64,000 bases of DNA from Corynebacterium yonathiae (GTDB lineage: Bacteria; Actinomycetota; Actinomycetes; Mycobacteriales; Mycobacteriaceae): the NCBI RefSeq assembly GCF_022288805.1, contig NZ_JAKOPM010000002.1, forward strand, positions 248,001 through 312,000, in the 5' to 3' direction. A program made the position numbers and the translations under genes. Below the pieces are notes generated by a model. It worked only from the letters and a program-made list of their open reading frames with translations, was not told where the DNA came from and made no database searches. How positions within the stretch are numbered: position 1 is the first letter of the stretch; the number at the start of each line of letters is the position of its first letter. Shown piece after piece: positions 54,872-63,476 of this stretch.

Positions 54872-55898
54872 ACACAGCCTTTGCTAGCTTCACCAGCGTT
54901 TGCCCAGTCATGGGACCAAATGCCAACGACTGGCCGTCCGGAATGGTCACGATGCGCTTCTTTTGGCCGGCGGTGGTTTGAGCAACGCCGGGCCGCTCCA
55001 GCAAGCCGTCAATTCCGCCGGTGGATTCCAGGCCATTGGTCATCATGATGATCACCTCTGGATTGATGCGCGCCAGCGCCTCAGCATTAGCGGGTTCCGC
55101 ATAGGAAAGGTTGTTTTCTGCAGCCAGATCCACACCGCCAATGCCTTCAATCAGATCTTGCGCACCGGTACCATCACCCATGATGAAGAAGACGCCACCG
55201 TTTCCGCGTGCGTAAAGGAACGCCATGCGCATTGGATCATCGGGAACCAACTTCTTGATGGCTTCCTTTGCCTCGTCGATTTCCTTGGTGGAACGATCCG
55301 CCAGCTCGCGTGCTTCATCGGGCAGGCCGAGGGCATCGCCAAGCGTGGTGATGTCCTCACCCACCGAATCGATCGTGCGCTCAGGTTCCATCACCACGGT
55401 GGTGACACCCGCCGCGCGGATTTGATCGATGGCATCGCGCGGGCCAATGGAATGGTCTGCAATGACGAGCGTCGGCTGCAGCTCCAGCACCGCCTCCACG
55501 TTGATGTTGTGGCCACCTTCGGTCACCACCGGGAGATCCGCCAGGTTGGGCTCGGTAGAAGAAACTGTGCGACCGACGATATTATCCGCAAGCCCCAAGC
55601 CGCTAAGGGTATTGGTGTAGGTGCCATAGATATCCAAAGCCAGGATGCGGGAGGCATCGGTGACGGTAACGTCGTTACCATCGGCATCGGTAAGCTCCAC
55701 CGGAAGCGCCGGCTCTGCCTTATCAGTAACCGGTTCGATTTCGTCAAAACCTTTGACGTCACTGACACCTTCAAAAGACCTGGGATCCGAGAGATCAGCG
55801 GGATCCGGTAGCTGATCGGTATAGCTTCCCTGCACACCGCACGCGGTAAGACTGAAGATGCACAGGAATGGTACGAGGAAACGAAGAACGAGTTTCAC
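54852..55898 (-). CDS. hmuT: Heme-binding lipoprotein HmuT
   Basis: 348 residues. The lipobox LTAC at residue 20 anchors it to the outer face of the membrane. It is a cluster-A-II substrate-binding protein with a long helix linking two lobes (GVTTVVMEPERTIDSVGEDI and beyond). His in VVTEGGHNINVEAV is a likely heme ligand, as for the His/Tyr pair of C. diphtheriae HmuT. It delivers heme to HmuUV and begins 11 bases after htaA. Confidence 0.93.
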   Translation of the reverse strand: MKLVLRFLVPFLCIFSLTACGVQGSYTDQLPDPADLSDPRSFEGVSDVKGFDEIEPVTDKAEPALPVELTDADGNDVTVTDASRILALDIYGTYTNTLSGLGLADNIVGRTVSSTEPNLADLPVVTEGGHNINVEAVLELQPTLVIADHSIGPRDAIDQIRAAGVTTVVMEPERTIDSVGEDITTLGDALGLPDEARELADRSTKEIDEAKEAIKKLVPDDPMRMAFLYARGNGGVFFIMGDGTGAQDLIEGIGGVDLAAENNLSYAEPANAEALARINPEVIIMMTNGLESTGGIDGLLERPGVAQTTAGQKKRIVTIPDGQSLAFGPMTGQTLVKLAKAVYDPDNE

Positions 55899-55908
55899 GG
55901 CAATCTTT

Positions 55909-57792
55909 CTAAGAGTTGTTCATGACAAGCCGGCTGGTGGAGCCACCGGCGATGATCAATCCGACGATGAAGAGCAGTAGATAGGCGGTCGGATTATCTA
56001 GGCTCCCGCCGGGAGACGTCGCGGACTTGACCTTGAATTTGTTCGATCCGTCCTCGTATCCCTGCCCCGAGTCACCGGCTAGCACTGGATCCCCGGCCCC
56101 GGCATGAGCGCCGCCTTTGGAACTAGGGGTTCCCTTTCCGTTTCCGCCTGCGCCAGATCCACCGGATCCGCCGGATCCAGAACCGGAGCTAGAGCCTCCA
56201 CCACCTGATACGGCGCCGCAATCAGCGCTTCCACCCAAGGTGGCGTGGAAGCTCAACGGGTCCAGCTGGGTGCCTGGTTCATAGAACTCAGCGAGTGCCT
56301 GGGAACCGGCTTCAGAAAGCGATACCGCAGCTTCACCGGACACGGTGTCCGTGCCGATGTCGAGGGATTTAAAGTTCAAGGTGCCAATAACAGTGCGTCC
56401 AAAGTCTTTCTTCTTCCCTTCCATATTGGAAGAGCGCACGTCAGCGATAAGCTCGCCAGAATTGCCGTTAAAGGTGATTTCCAGGTTGGCGATGTTGAGG
56501 TCCAGCTTGCCGTGGTGCCCGGTGAACTGCATGCTTCCGCCATATTGCACGGAGCCCGCGCCATCTTTTACGGCACCGGAGTTACTCGTGAATTGGAAAC
56601 GCCCATTGTCATAGCCAACACCAGAGAGATCCCATCGGCCCTGGGCAATGGATCCGGTGATATAGGACTGGAAGGATTTCTTTAAACCCCACTGAGCGGT
56701 GGCTTGAGTAACACCAGTAGCCTCACAGACGGCACCGTCCCCGCCAGATCCTCCCTCGCCCGAATTACCTGAGCTCGGGGCGCCAGAGCTCGCAGATCCA
56801 GAGTGCGCAGGACCAGAAGCCGCTGTTTTGCCAGCGCCTGAGGCACCGCCGCCTCCACGCGAACCAGAGTTGCTCGGTGATGAATTTCCCGATGCAGAGT
56901 TAGTAGAAGCCGAGTTTCCTCCAGTGGAGTTCGACGTACCCGAAGTAGAACCACCCGAATTCGAGTTCGATCCACCCCGGTTATTGAAAGACTCCAACTC
57001 ATCCAGGAACGCCTGGGTATTGCCCATAAACGTAGTAATCCCGTTCATCGTGTCATTGGTTTCAGACAGGATGTCCATAGCTTCCTTGTTAAAGCCCGTG
57101 AAGGAACCCGTAATGGAGGTCAATGGGCGCTCCCCACCGGAACCGGAGCCAGAACCGGATCCAACGCACGAGCCGTCGAGCGCAATGCTGCCGGAGGACG
57201 GATCTAAGGCTTCGCCCGGCTGGTAGAAGCCGGTAAATAGCTTGGCCCCGCCGGAGGTCAGAGCGGTAGATCCAGACAAATCAACCTTCCCGGCACCATC
57301 TTCGACGGGGTTGGCCAGATTAATGGTGGCGATTACCTCATCATTGCCTTGGATCTTTTTACCGCGGCTGAGGTCTTGGCGGTTCATCTCATAGGAGACG
57401 TAGTCCACGGAAATCTGTGCTTGCTTTCCAGAGGCCTTGACCTTGAAGTCCGACATCGTCATGTCCAAGACCCCATCGTGGCCGGTAAAGCTCAGCGTTC
57501 CATTGAACGGAATCGTGACGTTTCCACCAGACGCATCGGGCTTTCCTGGGGCAAAGACGAACGCACCATCGCCCTGCTCGTCGCCTGTAAAGCCAATGCC
57601 ATTGGCACCCCATCCACCGTGGGCGATATTGCCCTTGACGTAGCTACGGAATGATTGCTTGATGCCCCACTTCCATGTGCAGGATTCATCTGCGTGGGCC
57701 ACTGGAGCAGATGACAAAAGTGGGGCGAATGCCGCGACGAGAAAAGCGGCGACGATGCTGCCGAACGCCGGCTTCCACAGTTTTCCAATCAT
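55909..57792 (-). CDS. htaA: Surface heme receptor HtaA with two HtaA domains
   Basis: 627 residues. Signal peptide ends AHA (residue 34). CR1 (about 38-210) carries Tyr51, His105 and Tyr190; CR2 (about 355-525) carries Tyr377, His426 and Tyr504, the Tyr-His-Tyr heme site known from C. diphtheriae. The two domains are joined by a Gly/Ser/Asn-rich linker of about 75 residues (from 272). A C-terminal helix ([15 protein letters not shown]) anchors it. First gene of the htaA-hmuTUV-htaB operon, with a DtxR site upstream. Confidence 0.95.
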   Translation of the reverse strand: MIGKLWKPAFGSIVAAFLVAAFAPLLSSAPVAHADESCTWKWGIKQSFRSYVKGNIAHGGWGANGIGFTGDEQGDGAFVFAPGKPDASGGNVTIPFNGTLSFTGHDGVLDMTMSDFKVKASGKQAQISVDYVSYEMNRQDLSRGKKIQGNDEVIATINLANPVEDGAGKVDLSGSTALTSGGAKLFTGFYQPGEALDPSSGSIALDGSCVGSGSGSGSGGERPLTSITGSFTGFNKEAMDILSETNDTMNGITTFMGNTQAFLDELESFNNRGGSNSNSGGSTSGTSNSTGGNSASTNSASGNSSPSNSGSRGGGGASGAGKTAASGPAHSGSASSGAPSSGNSGEGGSGGDGAVCEATGVTQATAQWGLKKSFQSYITGSIAQGRWDLSGVGYDNGRFQFTSNSGAVKDGAGSVQYGGSMQFTGHHGKLDLNIANLEITFNGNSGELIADVRSSNMEGKKKDFGRTVIGTLNFKSLDIGTDTVSGEAAVSLSEAGSQALAEFYEPGTQLDPLSFHATLGGSADCGAVSGGGGSSSGSGSGGSGGSGAGGNGKGTPSSKGGAHAGAGDPVLAGDSGQGYEDGSNKFKVKSATSPGGSLDNPTAYLLLFIVGLIIAGGSTSRLVMNNS

Positions 57793-57844
57793 ATTGAGAA
57801 CCTTGTTTTCGTGTCTAGAAATGAAATAGACTACGCTTGCCTTA

Positions 57845-57870
57845 GTTAGGTAAGTGTATCCTTACCTAAC
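57845..57870. promoter_or_regulatory. DtxR-type site in the htaA divergent promoter region
   Basis: GTTAGGTAAG (57845-57854) and CTTACCTAAC (57861-57870) are perfect inverted arms built from the TTAGGT/ACCTAA half-site, separated by 6 bases. The arms are wider apart than in a single 19-bp box, which may mean two overlapping sites. It lies between htaA and the divergent membrane protein gene. Confidence 0.8.
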
Positions 57871-57912
57871 TCCTTCTGATTGTCAATAAACCACCCCTAT
57901 AAGAAGCAAAGA

Positions 57913-58416
57913 ATGCAAAACGACCCCCGCAAAGACATCTTCACCAGCATCTATCCAGATGTGGATCCCACACAGAACTTCCCACTCACGTTCGGTGAAC
58001 GCTTGTCCTTAACTCTTTCCGTCGGCGTATTTATGTTCGGCGGCGTAAGCGGCAACCTGCTCATCGCCGGTATCGGCTTGGCCTTCGTGGTCGCCTGTTC
58101 CTTGGTACTTGCCCGTAAAACGCCACGCCGCATCCGCGCAGAGGCCCGTAGCCGATTCCCACGGGAACCGTGGGCCGAACAACCCAGCTTCCTCGTGCCC
58201 GTCGTATGGATCCTCATCGCAGTAGTCGCGGCCCTGGCGTGGTGGTTTACCCCCGTGAAATACCTCGCGTGGAGCGCGGGCATTATTGCTGTCATCGCGG
58301 CCATCGCAACGTGGTTCCTCCCCACCCTGCAGCGCCGCCGCGCGCGGTCTACACGCGCAAAGCAAGACGCGTTAGCTACCCCAGCACCCCAAAGCTCCCT
58401 AGCGGAGAAAAACTAA
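57913..58416 (+). CDS. DtxR-regulon membrane protein divergent from htaA
   Basis: 167 residues from ATG 57913; a TTG at 57880 would add 11 residues. Four transmembrane helices in two pairs (about 35-68 and 90-130), with a basic loop between (RKTPRRIRAEARSRFPREPW) and a basic tail. In C. glutamicum cg0465, a membrane protein, holds the same position and is iron-controlled. Its role in heme handling is unknown. Confidence 0.72.
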   Translation: MQNDPRKDIFTSIYPDVDPTQNFPLTFGERLSLTLSVGVFMFGGVSGNLLIAGIGLAFVVACSLVLARKTPRRIRAEARSRFPREPWAEQPSFLVPVVWILIAVVAALAWWFTPVKYLAWSAGIIAVIAAIATWFLPTLQRRRARSTRAKQDALATPAPQSSLAEKN

Positions 58417-58422
58417 AATAGA

Positions 58423-58448
58423 CCCCGACCTGTATTAACAGGTCGGGG
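58423..58448. terminator. Terminator after the divergent membrane protein gene
   Basis: CCCCGACCTGT (58423-58433) pairs perfectly with ACAGGTCGGGG (58438-58448), loop ATTA. On the minus strand, TCTATTTTAGTTTTT follows, which suits termination of the tRNA-Ser transcript. Confidence 0.85.
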
Positions 58449-58455
58449 CCTTGCG

Positions 58456-58543
58456 CGGTGGCGGCGGGATTTGAACCCGCGGTTGGGGGTTACCCAACAA
58501 TCGCTTTCGAGGCGATCACCTTCGGCCGCTCGGACACGCCACC
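58456..58543 (-). tRNA. tRNA-Ser (CGA)
   Basis: Acceptor GGTGGCG pairs with CGCCACC, anticodon stem ATCGC/GCGAT with loop CTCGAAA (anticodon CGA), a long variable arm and T-loop TTCAAAT. 88 bases; no encoded CCA. Confidence 0.95.
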
Positions 58544-58632
58544 GCGTTCCAGACTACGGGAGTGGGCCCGAGCGACAAAATCGCTGCGCCGGCGGGGTGC
58601 TAGCGCAGCGATATGAGAAACGGGGACGAGGA

Positions 58633-58833
58633 TTAGTCGTCCTTCAGGCCGCCGATAACCTCGTTAGCCTTGTCCTTGATGCCGTCGGCGGCGTCGGACA
58701 GCTTGTCCTTAGCCTCGGAGGTGACCTGGTCGGCCTTGCCCTCGTTAGCTACTTCCTTGTTGTCGGTAGCTTCGCCGTAGGCTTCCTTTGCCTTGCCTAC
58801 GAGGCCATCCTTCTTGTTTTCCAAATCGCCCAT
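58633..58833 (-). CDS. CsbD-family stress protein
   Basis: 66 residues from ATG 58833, preceded by AAAGGAG at 5 bases (a GTG two codons earlier overlaps that site and is rejected). MGDLENKKDGLVGKAKEAYG is the CsbD opening; the protein is helical, highly charged and has no Cys. CsbD-like proteins are general-stress proteins of unknown biochemical role. Confidence 0.9.
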   Translation of the reverse strand: MGDLENKKDGLVGKAKEAYGEATDNKEVANEGKADQVTSEAKDKLSDAADGIKDKANEVIGGLKDD

Positions 58834-58884
58834 AATCACTCCTTTGATTAGACGGATAATGTATGGGCACCAGTGTACGCACTT

Positions 58885-59355
58885 TCAACGCAGGTCGTCG
58901 AAGAAATTCCTGAGCAACGCGGCGCACTCTTCTTCGAGGACGCCGCCGCGGACCTGCGGAGTAAAGGGCGCAGTGGGGGCACGCAGGACGTCGATAAGCG
59001 AGCCACACGCGCCGGTCTTAGGCTCAAAAGCGCCGAAAACCACGGAGGAAACGCGCGCAGCTTGCAAGGCGCCGGAGCACATGGCGCAGGGCTCTAGGGT
59101 GACAACAAGTTCGCAGCCGCTCAGGCGCCAACCGTCGCCATGGACGCGCACTGCGTGGCGGATGGCCTCAACCTCGGCGTGGGCGGTTGGGTCAGCCAGC
59201 TGTTCGCGGCGGTTGACGCCGGTGGCGAGTTCGGTTCCGGTGGCGTCATACAGCACAGCGCCCACCGGGACATCGCCAGCCGGGGTGCACTTGGCGACGT
59301 CCAAGGCGCGCCGCATGCGGGCTTCTGCGCGCAGGAGGGGCTCAGGCGTTATCAA
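58885..59355 (-). CDS. tadA: tRNA-specific adenosine deaminase TadA
   Basis: 156 residues from TTG 59355, chosen because GGAAG lies 6 bases upstream and the length fits the family; ATG 59316 is the alternative. The zinc site is HAEVEAI and PCAMCSGAL, with the catalytic Glu in HAE. It deaminates A34 of tRNA-Arg(ACG) to inosine, and that tRNA is encoded at 63285-63357. The start overlaps the partner gene by 14 bases. Confidence 0.93.
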   Translation of the reverse strand: MITPEPLLRAEARMRRALDVAKCTPAGDVPVGAVLYDATGTELATGVNRREQLADPTAHAEVEAIRHAVRVHGDGWRLSGCELVVTLEPCAMCSGALQAARVSSVVFGAFEPKTGACGSLIDVLRAPTAPFTPQVRGGVLEEECAALLRNFFDDLR

Positions 59356-59821
59356 TGACGTCTTCCAGCTCATCGCCAAAGCCGAGCTCGCCGGCGATAC
59401 GCAGCAACATATCGGATGGCCAATCTTCGTCATTGTCAATGATGTAGCCCACCTGGTCCTCGGACAGGCCAAGGTCGGCGAAGATATCGAAATCGCCCTC
59501 GCCATAGGGATCGGCCTCATCGGGGTCCACGTCCGGGATTTCATGGTCGTTGATATCCATGAAATCGGCCGCAAAGTCATCATCCACGCCATAGGTGGCA
59601 TCCGAGATGAGCATCTTCACCCCGCCCGGCACTGGGCGTACGACGATGAAATAGGCATCCTCCACGCACAGCAAAGCGAACGCAGCGCCCTCGGAACGCA
59701 GGCTGCGCACCGCGTTTATGGAGGTCTGCGGATCCTCAAAGTCATCGTTGAAGCTGCGCACCAGCCACTGGCCCGCGTTACGGGCGACGGTCACCGCGAA
59801 GGAGTAATTTTCGTTGCTCAT
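59342..59821 (-). CDS. tRNA adenosine deaminase-associated protein
   Basis: 159 residues from ATG 59821 with GAGG just ahead. SFAVTVARNAGQWLVRSFND and AAFALLCVEDAYFIVVRPVP are typical of the actinobacterial family named for its place next to tadA. The C-terminal third is very acidic (DVDPDEADPYGEGDFD). Its role is unknown; the 14-base overlap with tadA suggests coupled synthesis. It is divergent from tyrA. Confidence 0.85.
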   Translation of the reverse strand: MSNENYSFAVTVARNAGQWLVRSFNDDFEDPQTSINAVRSLRSEGAAFALLCVEDAYFIVVRPVPGGVKMLISDATYGVDDDFAADFMDINDHEIPDVDPDEADPYGEGDFDIFADLGLSEDQVGYIIDNDEDWPSDMLLRIAGELGFGDELEDVIDNA

Positions 59822-59860
59822 ACCTCGTGAGATTAGTCGTGTTGTGCCACAATTGTCATC

Positions 59861-60889
59861 GTGAGTTCTCAAGATGTTCAACGCCCTATCTGCATTATTG
59901 GCCTCGGCCTCATCGGCGGCTCGTTGCTGCGCGATCTAGCTGGATATAAGCACCCCGTTTTTGGATACAACCACTCCACTTCTGGCGCCCGCACTGCAGT
60001 AAAGCAGGGCTTTGACGTCACCGATGATCTTCCCGCTATTTTGACCCGCGCGGAAACGGAGAATGCGCTCATCGTTATTGCCGTTCCCATGACTGCGGTG
60101 GGTGGGGTTCTCGATGCCATTCAGGAGCACGCACCTAGCTGTGGCATTACGGATGTCGTATCCGTGAAGACCGCGGTGCGCCAGCAGGTACTGGAGCGCG
60201 GCATGGAATCGCGCTATGTGGGCGGCCACCCGATGGCGGGCACCTCCAAGTCCGGTTGGGATAACTCCCAGAAGGACCTTTTCCGCCGGGCGGCGTGGGG
60301 AATTACCTATGACTATGCTGCCGAGTGCGAGGCGCGCGGGGAAAAGATTCCGAAGCAGTGGATTGAGACCTTCACCGAGGTCGTGCGCATGACCCAGATG
60401 GTGCACGCGGAGGCGGTGCCTATTCGCGTGGCTAATCACGATGCTGCGGTCGCGCGCATTTCCCACCTGCCGCACGTCTTTGCTGAGATCCTCGCTGTGG
60501 TGGGCGATAATGGCGGAATCCTGGCGCAGTCCCTGTCTGCCGGTTCCTTCAAGGACGCCACCCGCGTGGCCGGCACGCACCCGGAGCTGGTACAGCAGAT
60601 GTGCGAGACTAATGCCCCAGCTTTGGTGGAGGCTTTGGACGAGGCCTTGGATTTGCTGCGCGACGCCCGTGAGAAGCTCGACTCTCCCGATCCCTCCATT
60701 GCGGAGCTTACCGACGCCGGCTATCGCGCCCGCACCCGCATCGATGCCCGTTCCGGCGCGCGTAAAGAATCGGTTTCCCCGGTCAAGATTTCTTCCCGCC
60801 CAGTGCTGCGCCTGCACCCAGGCGGCCCGAAGTGGGTGGCGCAGCTGCGCCAATCCGAATCCCTGGGCGGGCGCATCGAGATTTTCTAA
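59861..60889 (+). CDS. tyrA: Prephenate dehydrogenase
   Basis: 342 residues from a GTG start. The Rossmann motif is IIGLGLIGGSLLRDL, with HPMAGTSKSGW and the catalytic His in ISHLPHVFAEIL. A C-terminal extension (about 290-342) is not the ACT domain of some TyrA enzymes. It converts prephenate (or arogenate) to the tyrosine precursor with NAD(P)+. Its last four bases overlap the convergent protease stop. Confidence 0.93.
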   Translation: MSSQDVQRPICIIGLGLIGGSLLRDLAGYKHPVFGYNHSTSGARTAVKQGFDVTDDLPAILTRAETENALIVIAVPMTAVGGVLDAIQEHAPSCGITDVVSVKTAVRQQVLERGMESRYVGGHPMAGTSKSGWDNSQKDLFRRAAWGITYDYAAECEARGEKIPKQWIETFTEVVRMTQMVHAEAVPIRVANHDAAVARISHLPHVFAEILAVVGDNGGILAQSLSAGSFKDATRVAGTHPELVQQMCETNAPALVEALDEALDLLRDAREKLDSPDPSIAELTDAGYRARTRIDARSGARKESVSPVKISSRPVLRLHPGGPKWVAQLRQSESLGGRIEIF

Positions 60890-61923
60890 CGCTTGCGACC
60901 CCGTAGGCCGGGAATCCGGGATACTACCGCGGCGGCAACAAGACCTAGCACCGCTATTCCGGCATAAAGCCAAGCGTGGTCGGCGCTGGTTTGCGGGGTT
61001 TTCGGCGGCTCAGGAGTAGTTTCCGCGGTGAGAATCGCTTCCTCATCGCGTCCGCTGACTACTCCCTCAATCCAGTCCTTGGTGCCAGCCAGCGTGGTAA
61101 TAGCTGCACTAGGTGAAGGCAGGTCTGGGTCCCCGTTCGCGGTGCCCGCCGTGGCGAGTCCGGCGAGTTTACCGTCGACAAAGAAGGGGCCGCCGGAGTC
61201 ACCACCCTGCATTCCCGCTCGGCCGGTGGAATGTACATCAAGAATGGCACTTTCGATCAATGGCATCGGGCCATCTGGCGCCCCACCCGGCATGGCCTCG
61301 CTGGCTGGCACGCTTTCTGTATCCTCCGGCGCACTAATTTCTGGCATGGCCTCGGCCGCGGGAACGCTTTCTCCACCATCGGCCTCCTCACCAGCGCTCG
61401 CGGCAGCGTCCGCAGTGGCGTCCGCGCCAGCAGGGCCGGCGGGACCACCGCCGAGGAGCTCGGCCACTTCCATTTCTGCTTGGGGCAGCTGACCGCGGCG
61501 CGCCATAGAGGAACTACTGCTCCAGCCGTAGAGTGTGCCGCGTTTGCCCGGTTCAGGAACTTGGGTGGAAATCTCTGCGGGTTTTGTATCGGTGACAGGG
61601 GTGGTGAGGTGGAGAAGGGCGGCGTCGGAAAGCGGCGACAGCGCCCAGGAATCAGCGTTGTAGGTGGTGCCATTGATGCGGGCCTGGGTGCCCTTGTTAT
61701 TCACGGACTCGAGGCAGTGACGAGCGGTGAGCACCCATTGGGCGGCCACGAGAGTACCGGTGCAATCACCGAAGCTACCCACGCGTCCTATCTTGAGTTG
61801 AGCGACGGTACGAGCCTCCGGGGAGTCCGTGGCTGGATCGCCGTGTTCGAGTGCAGTAGCCGGGGCGGCTGTCAATGCCACGATGCTGGCGGCGAGCAGA
61901 GCAGGGAAGATTTTGTGCTGCAT
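60886..61923 (-). CDS. Secreted, membrane-anchored trypsin-like serine protease
   Basis: 345 residues from ATG 61923. Signal peptide MQHKIFPALLAASIVALTAA. The triad is His in LTARHCLE, Asp in LSDAALLHL and Ser in GMQGGDSGGPFF. An Ala/Glu/Pro-rich insertion of about 60 residues (about 175-235) includes the near-repeat ESVPAAEAMPEISAPEDT and ESVPASEAMPGGAP. A C-terminal helix (LYAGIAVLGLVAAAVVSRI) plus basic end anchors it. Target unknown. The gene follows the acyltransferase-like gene by 2 bases. Confidence 0.88.
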   Translation of the reverse strand: MQHKIFPALLAASIVALTAAPATALEHGDPATDSPEARTVAQLKIGRVGSFGDCTGTLVAAQWVLTARHCLESVNNKGTQARINGTTYNADSWALSPLSDAALLHLTTPVTDTKPAEISTQVPEPGKRGTLYGWSSSSSMARRGQLPQAEMEVAELLGGGPAGPAGADATADAAASAGEEADGGESVPAAEAMPEISAPEDTESVPASEAMPGGAPDGPMPLIESAILDVHSTGRAGMQGGDSGGPFFVDGKLAGLATAGTANGDPDLPSPSAAITTLAGTKDWIEGVVSGRDEEAILTAETTPEPPKTPQTSADHAWLYAGIAVLGLVAAAVVSRIPGLRGRKR

Positions 61924-61925
61924 GA

Positions 61926-62849
61926 TTAGTCCTTCTTTCCGGCAGGAACGGCGATGGCAATAGCTTTGGCGACGACCCATTCGGCCGGCCCCTTCCCTAT
62001 CAGGCGGCGCCACAGGGTTGCGATAACGAGGAAGAGCGCGATGAAGGCACAGGCCCAGGCGGTGTTGTGCAGGGCGATGTGGCTTTGCCAATAGTAGGCG
62101 GTGAGCACGTGCAGTATGTAGATACTCAGTGACATCGCACCCAGCGCGGCGAACGGATAGACCAGCTTGGGCGCAGCTCGGCCGGCAAGCAAGCATAGGT
62201 GTAGGACGACTGCAGCGACGGCAATGGACAGCATGATCTCACCCACTACGCCAGTGTGGCCGGTAAAACGTAGCCAGCCAGGAATGTCCGTAGTAAAGCG
62301 GAAGTAGAAACCGATAGCGGCAACGATGCTGGCTATAGCGGTAGAAGCCCACTGCGCAGCGGTGCGTTGCTTGCGAATATAGATTTCATAGAGCAGCATG
62401 CCGGCGAGGAAATAGGCGATATAGGCCAGCAGTGGGTATACCTGCGGTAGGGTCAGCGGAGCATATTTCACGGTCGCGGCTACGGTGGCCGCAGCGAATA
62501 GGATTAGCTTCCAAGCCCAGTGCAACGGGGGGACCCAGCACAGCAACATCATAGTGATGCCAATTACTACTAGGACGACCTGAATCTCTCCCCCTAGGGG
62601 CAGTAGCGCGAGGCCGATGAGTGTAATTATGCAGCCGCGGGCAAGGATACGCAGAAGCGTGGTCACCGTGAAATCACGGGCAATAATCATCAGCGTGACG
62701 CCAGCCAAGATGGCGAAAAACGCGGCAGGCAGGCCGTTTAAAATGACCTTGGTGTGCCACACAAGGGAGGCCATATGCAGAACTATCATGCCGATAATCG
62801 CAAGTGAACGGGCTATATCGAGCCCTACAATGCGCGAGGGTGCTAACAC
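61926..62849 (-). CDS. Acyltransferase-like multi-pass membrane protein (DUF1624/DUF418 type)
   Basis: 307 residues from GTG 62849 with GGAG upstream. About nine transmembrane helices. The opening IVGLDIARSLAIIGMIVLHM and late GAMSLSIYILHVLTAYYWQS match the heparan-glucosaminide N-acetyltransferase-like/DUF418 families, where a His in the first helix is thought to handle acyl groups. Acceptor unknown; presumably an envelope sugar or lipid. The coupled protease gene downstream suggests a shared envelope role, which is inference. Confidence 0.72.
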   Translation of the reverse strand: MLAPSRIVGLDIARSLAIIGMIVLHMASLVWHTKVILNGLPAAFFAILAGVTLMIIARDFTVTTLLRILARGCIITLIGLALLPLGGEIQVVLVVIGITMMLLCWVPPLHWAWKLILFAAATVAATVKYAPLTLPQVYPLLAYIAYFLAGMLLYEIYIRKQRTAAQWASTAIASIVAAIGFYFRFTTDIPGWLRFTGHTGVVGEIMLSIAVAAVVLHLCLLAGRAAPKLVYPFAALGAMSLSIYILHVLTAYYWQSHIALHNTAWACAFIALFLVIATLWRRLIGKGPAEWVVAKAIAIAVPAGKKD

Positions 62850-63030
62850 CTAGCATTCTCCTTCAAGACGTAGGGGAACGCGTTGCCACACTCCCCTTGT
62901 TAATAAAGACTTTCTTTTTCTACTAGACCCGTCTGAAAGGTTGCTGTGAACGTTTTATACGTGTTCTGCATTTTATAAGGGGATTGTCTAAGAGTCTTTG
63001 CGACTCAGGGAGGCGCGCTGAGGCGCGAGC

Positions 63031-63222
63031 CTAGTCGCGGAAAGAACTATCGCGGCGCCTGCGCGAACGCGAAGGATTCGCAGCCAGCTTCACCAGCGGG
63101 GATGCGGCGAGACCAATGCCTAAGCCGGCCAGGAAGAGCCAGAAAACGCCAGAGTCTAGCCACAGCATCAAGCCGAGGAGGGCTCCGGCGATAAGGCCAG
63201 AGAGGAGCGCGGAAGACTTCAC
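63031..63222 (-). CDS. Small two-helix membrane protein
   Basis: 63 residues from GTG 63222. Two hydrophobic helices (about 5-21 and 25-45) are followed by an Arg-rich tail (NPSRSRRRRDSSFRD). It lies between tRNA-Arg and the acyltransferase-like gene on the same strand. No family recognised. The 180 bases upstream of 63030 toward 62850 hold only promoter-like AT-rich sequence for the neighbour. Confidence 0.6.
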   Translation of the reverse strand: MKSSALLSGLIAGALLGLMLWLDSGVFWLFLAGLGIGLAASPLVKLAANPSRSRRRRDSSFRD

Positions 63223-63260
63223 GGAGAGACCTAGGTCGGAACGGGTTAAGATACAAGAAA

Positions 63261-63278
63261 AGCCGCCCGAAGGCGGCT
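63261..63278 (-). terminator. Terminator after tRNA-Arg
   Basis: AGCCGCC (63261-63267) pairs with GGCGGCT (63272-63278). On the minus strand the stem is followed by TTTTCTTG. Confidence 0.85.
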
Positions 63279-63284
63279 GATTTG

Positions 63285-63357
63285 TGCGCCCGGAGGGATT
63301 CGAACCCCCAACCTTCTGATCCGTAGTCAGATGCTCTATCCGTTGAGCTACGGGCGC
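63285..63357 (-). tRNA. tRNA-Arg (ACG)
   Basis: Acceptor GCGCCCG pairs with CGGGCGC, anticodon stem TCTGA/TCAGA with loop CTACGGA (anticodon ACG, a TadA substrate), and T-arm GGGGG-TTCGAAT-CCCTC. 73 bases; no encoded CCA. Confidence 0.95.
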
Positions 63358-63476
63358 AGACCGTTGGTAAGCAGTGCGTATGCTCTGCTGTGCAACGAGA
63401 ATTTACTATACCCACGGTCTGGAAAACTAACAAATCGCCTGTTCACCCTGTGTTCACTTGGCCGAAATGGAGGCGT

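Noticed and set aside
58471-58851. Forward frame of 126 codons over tRNA-Ser and the CsbD gene
   Set aside because: It crosses a tRNA and is antisense to a well-supported CsbD gene.
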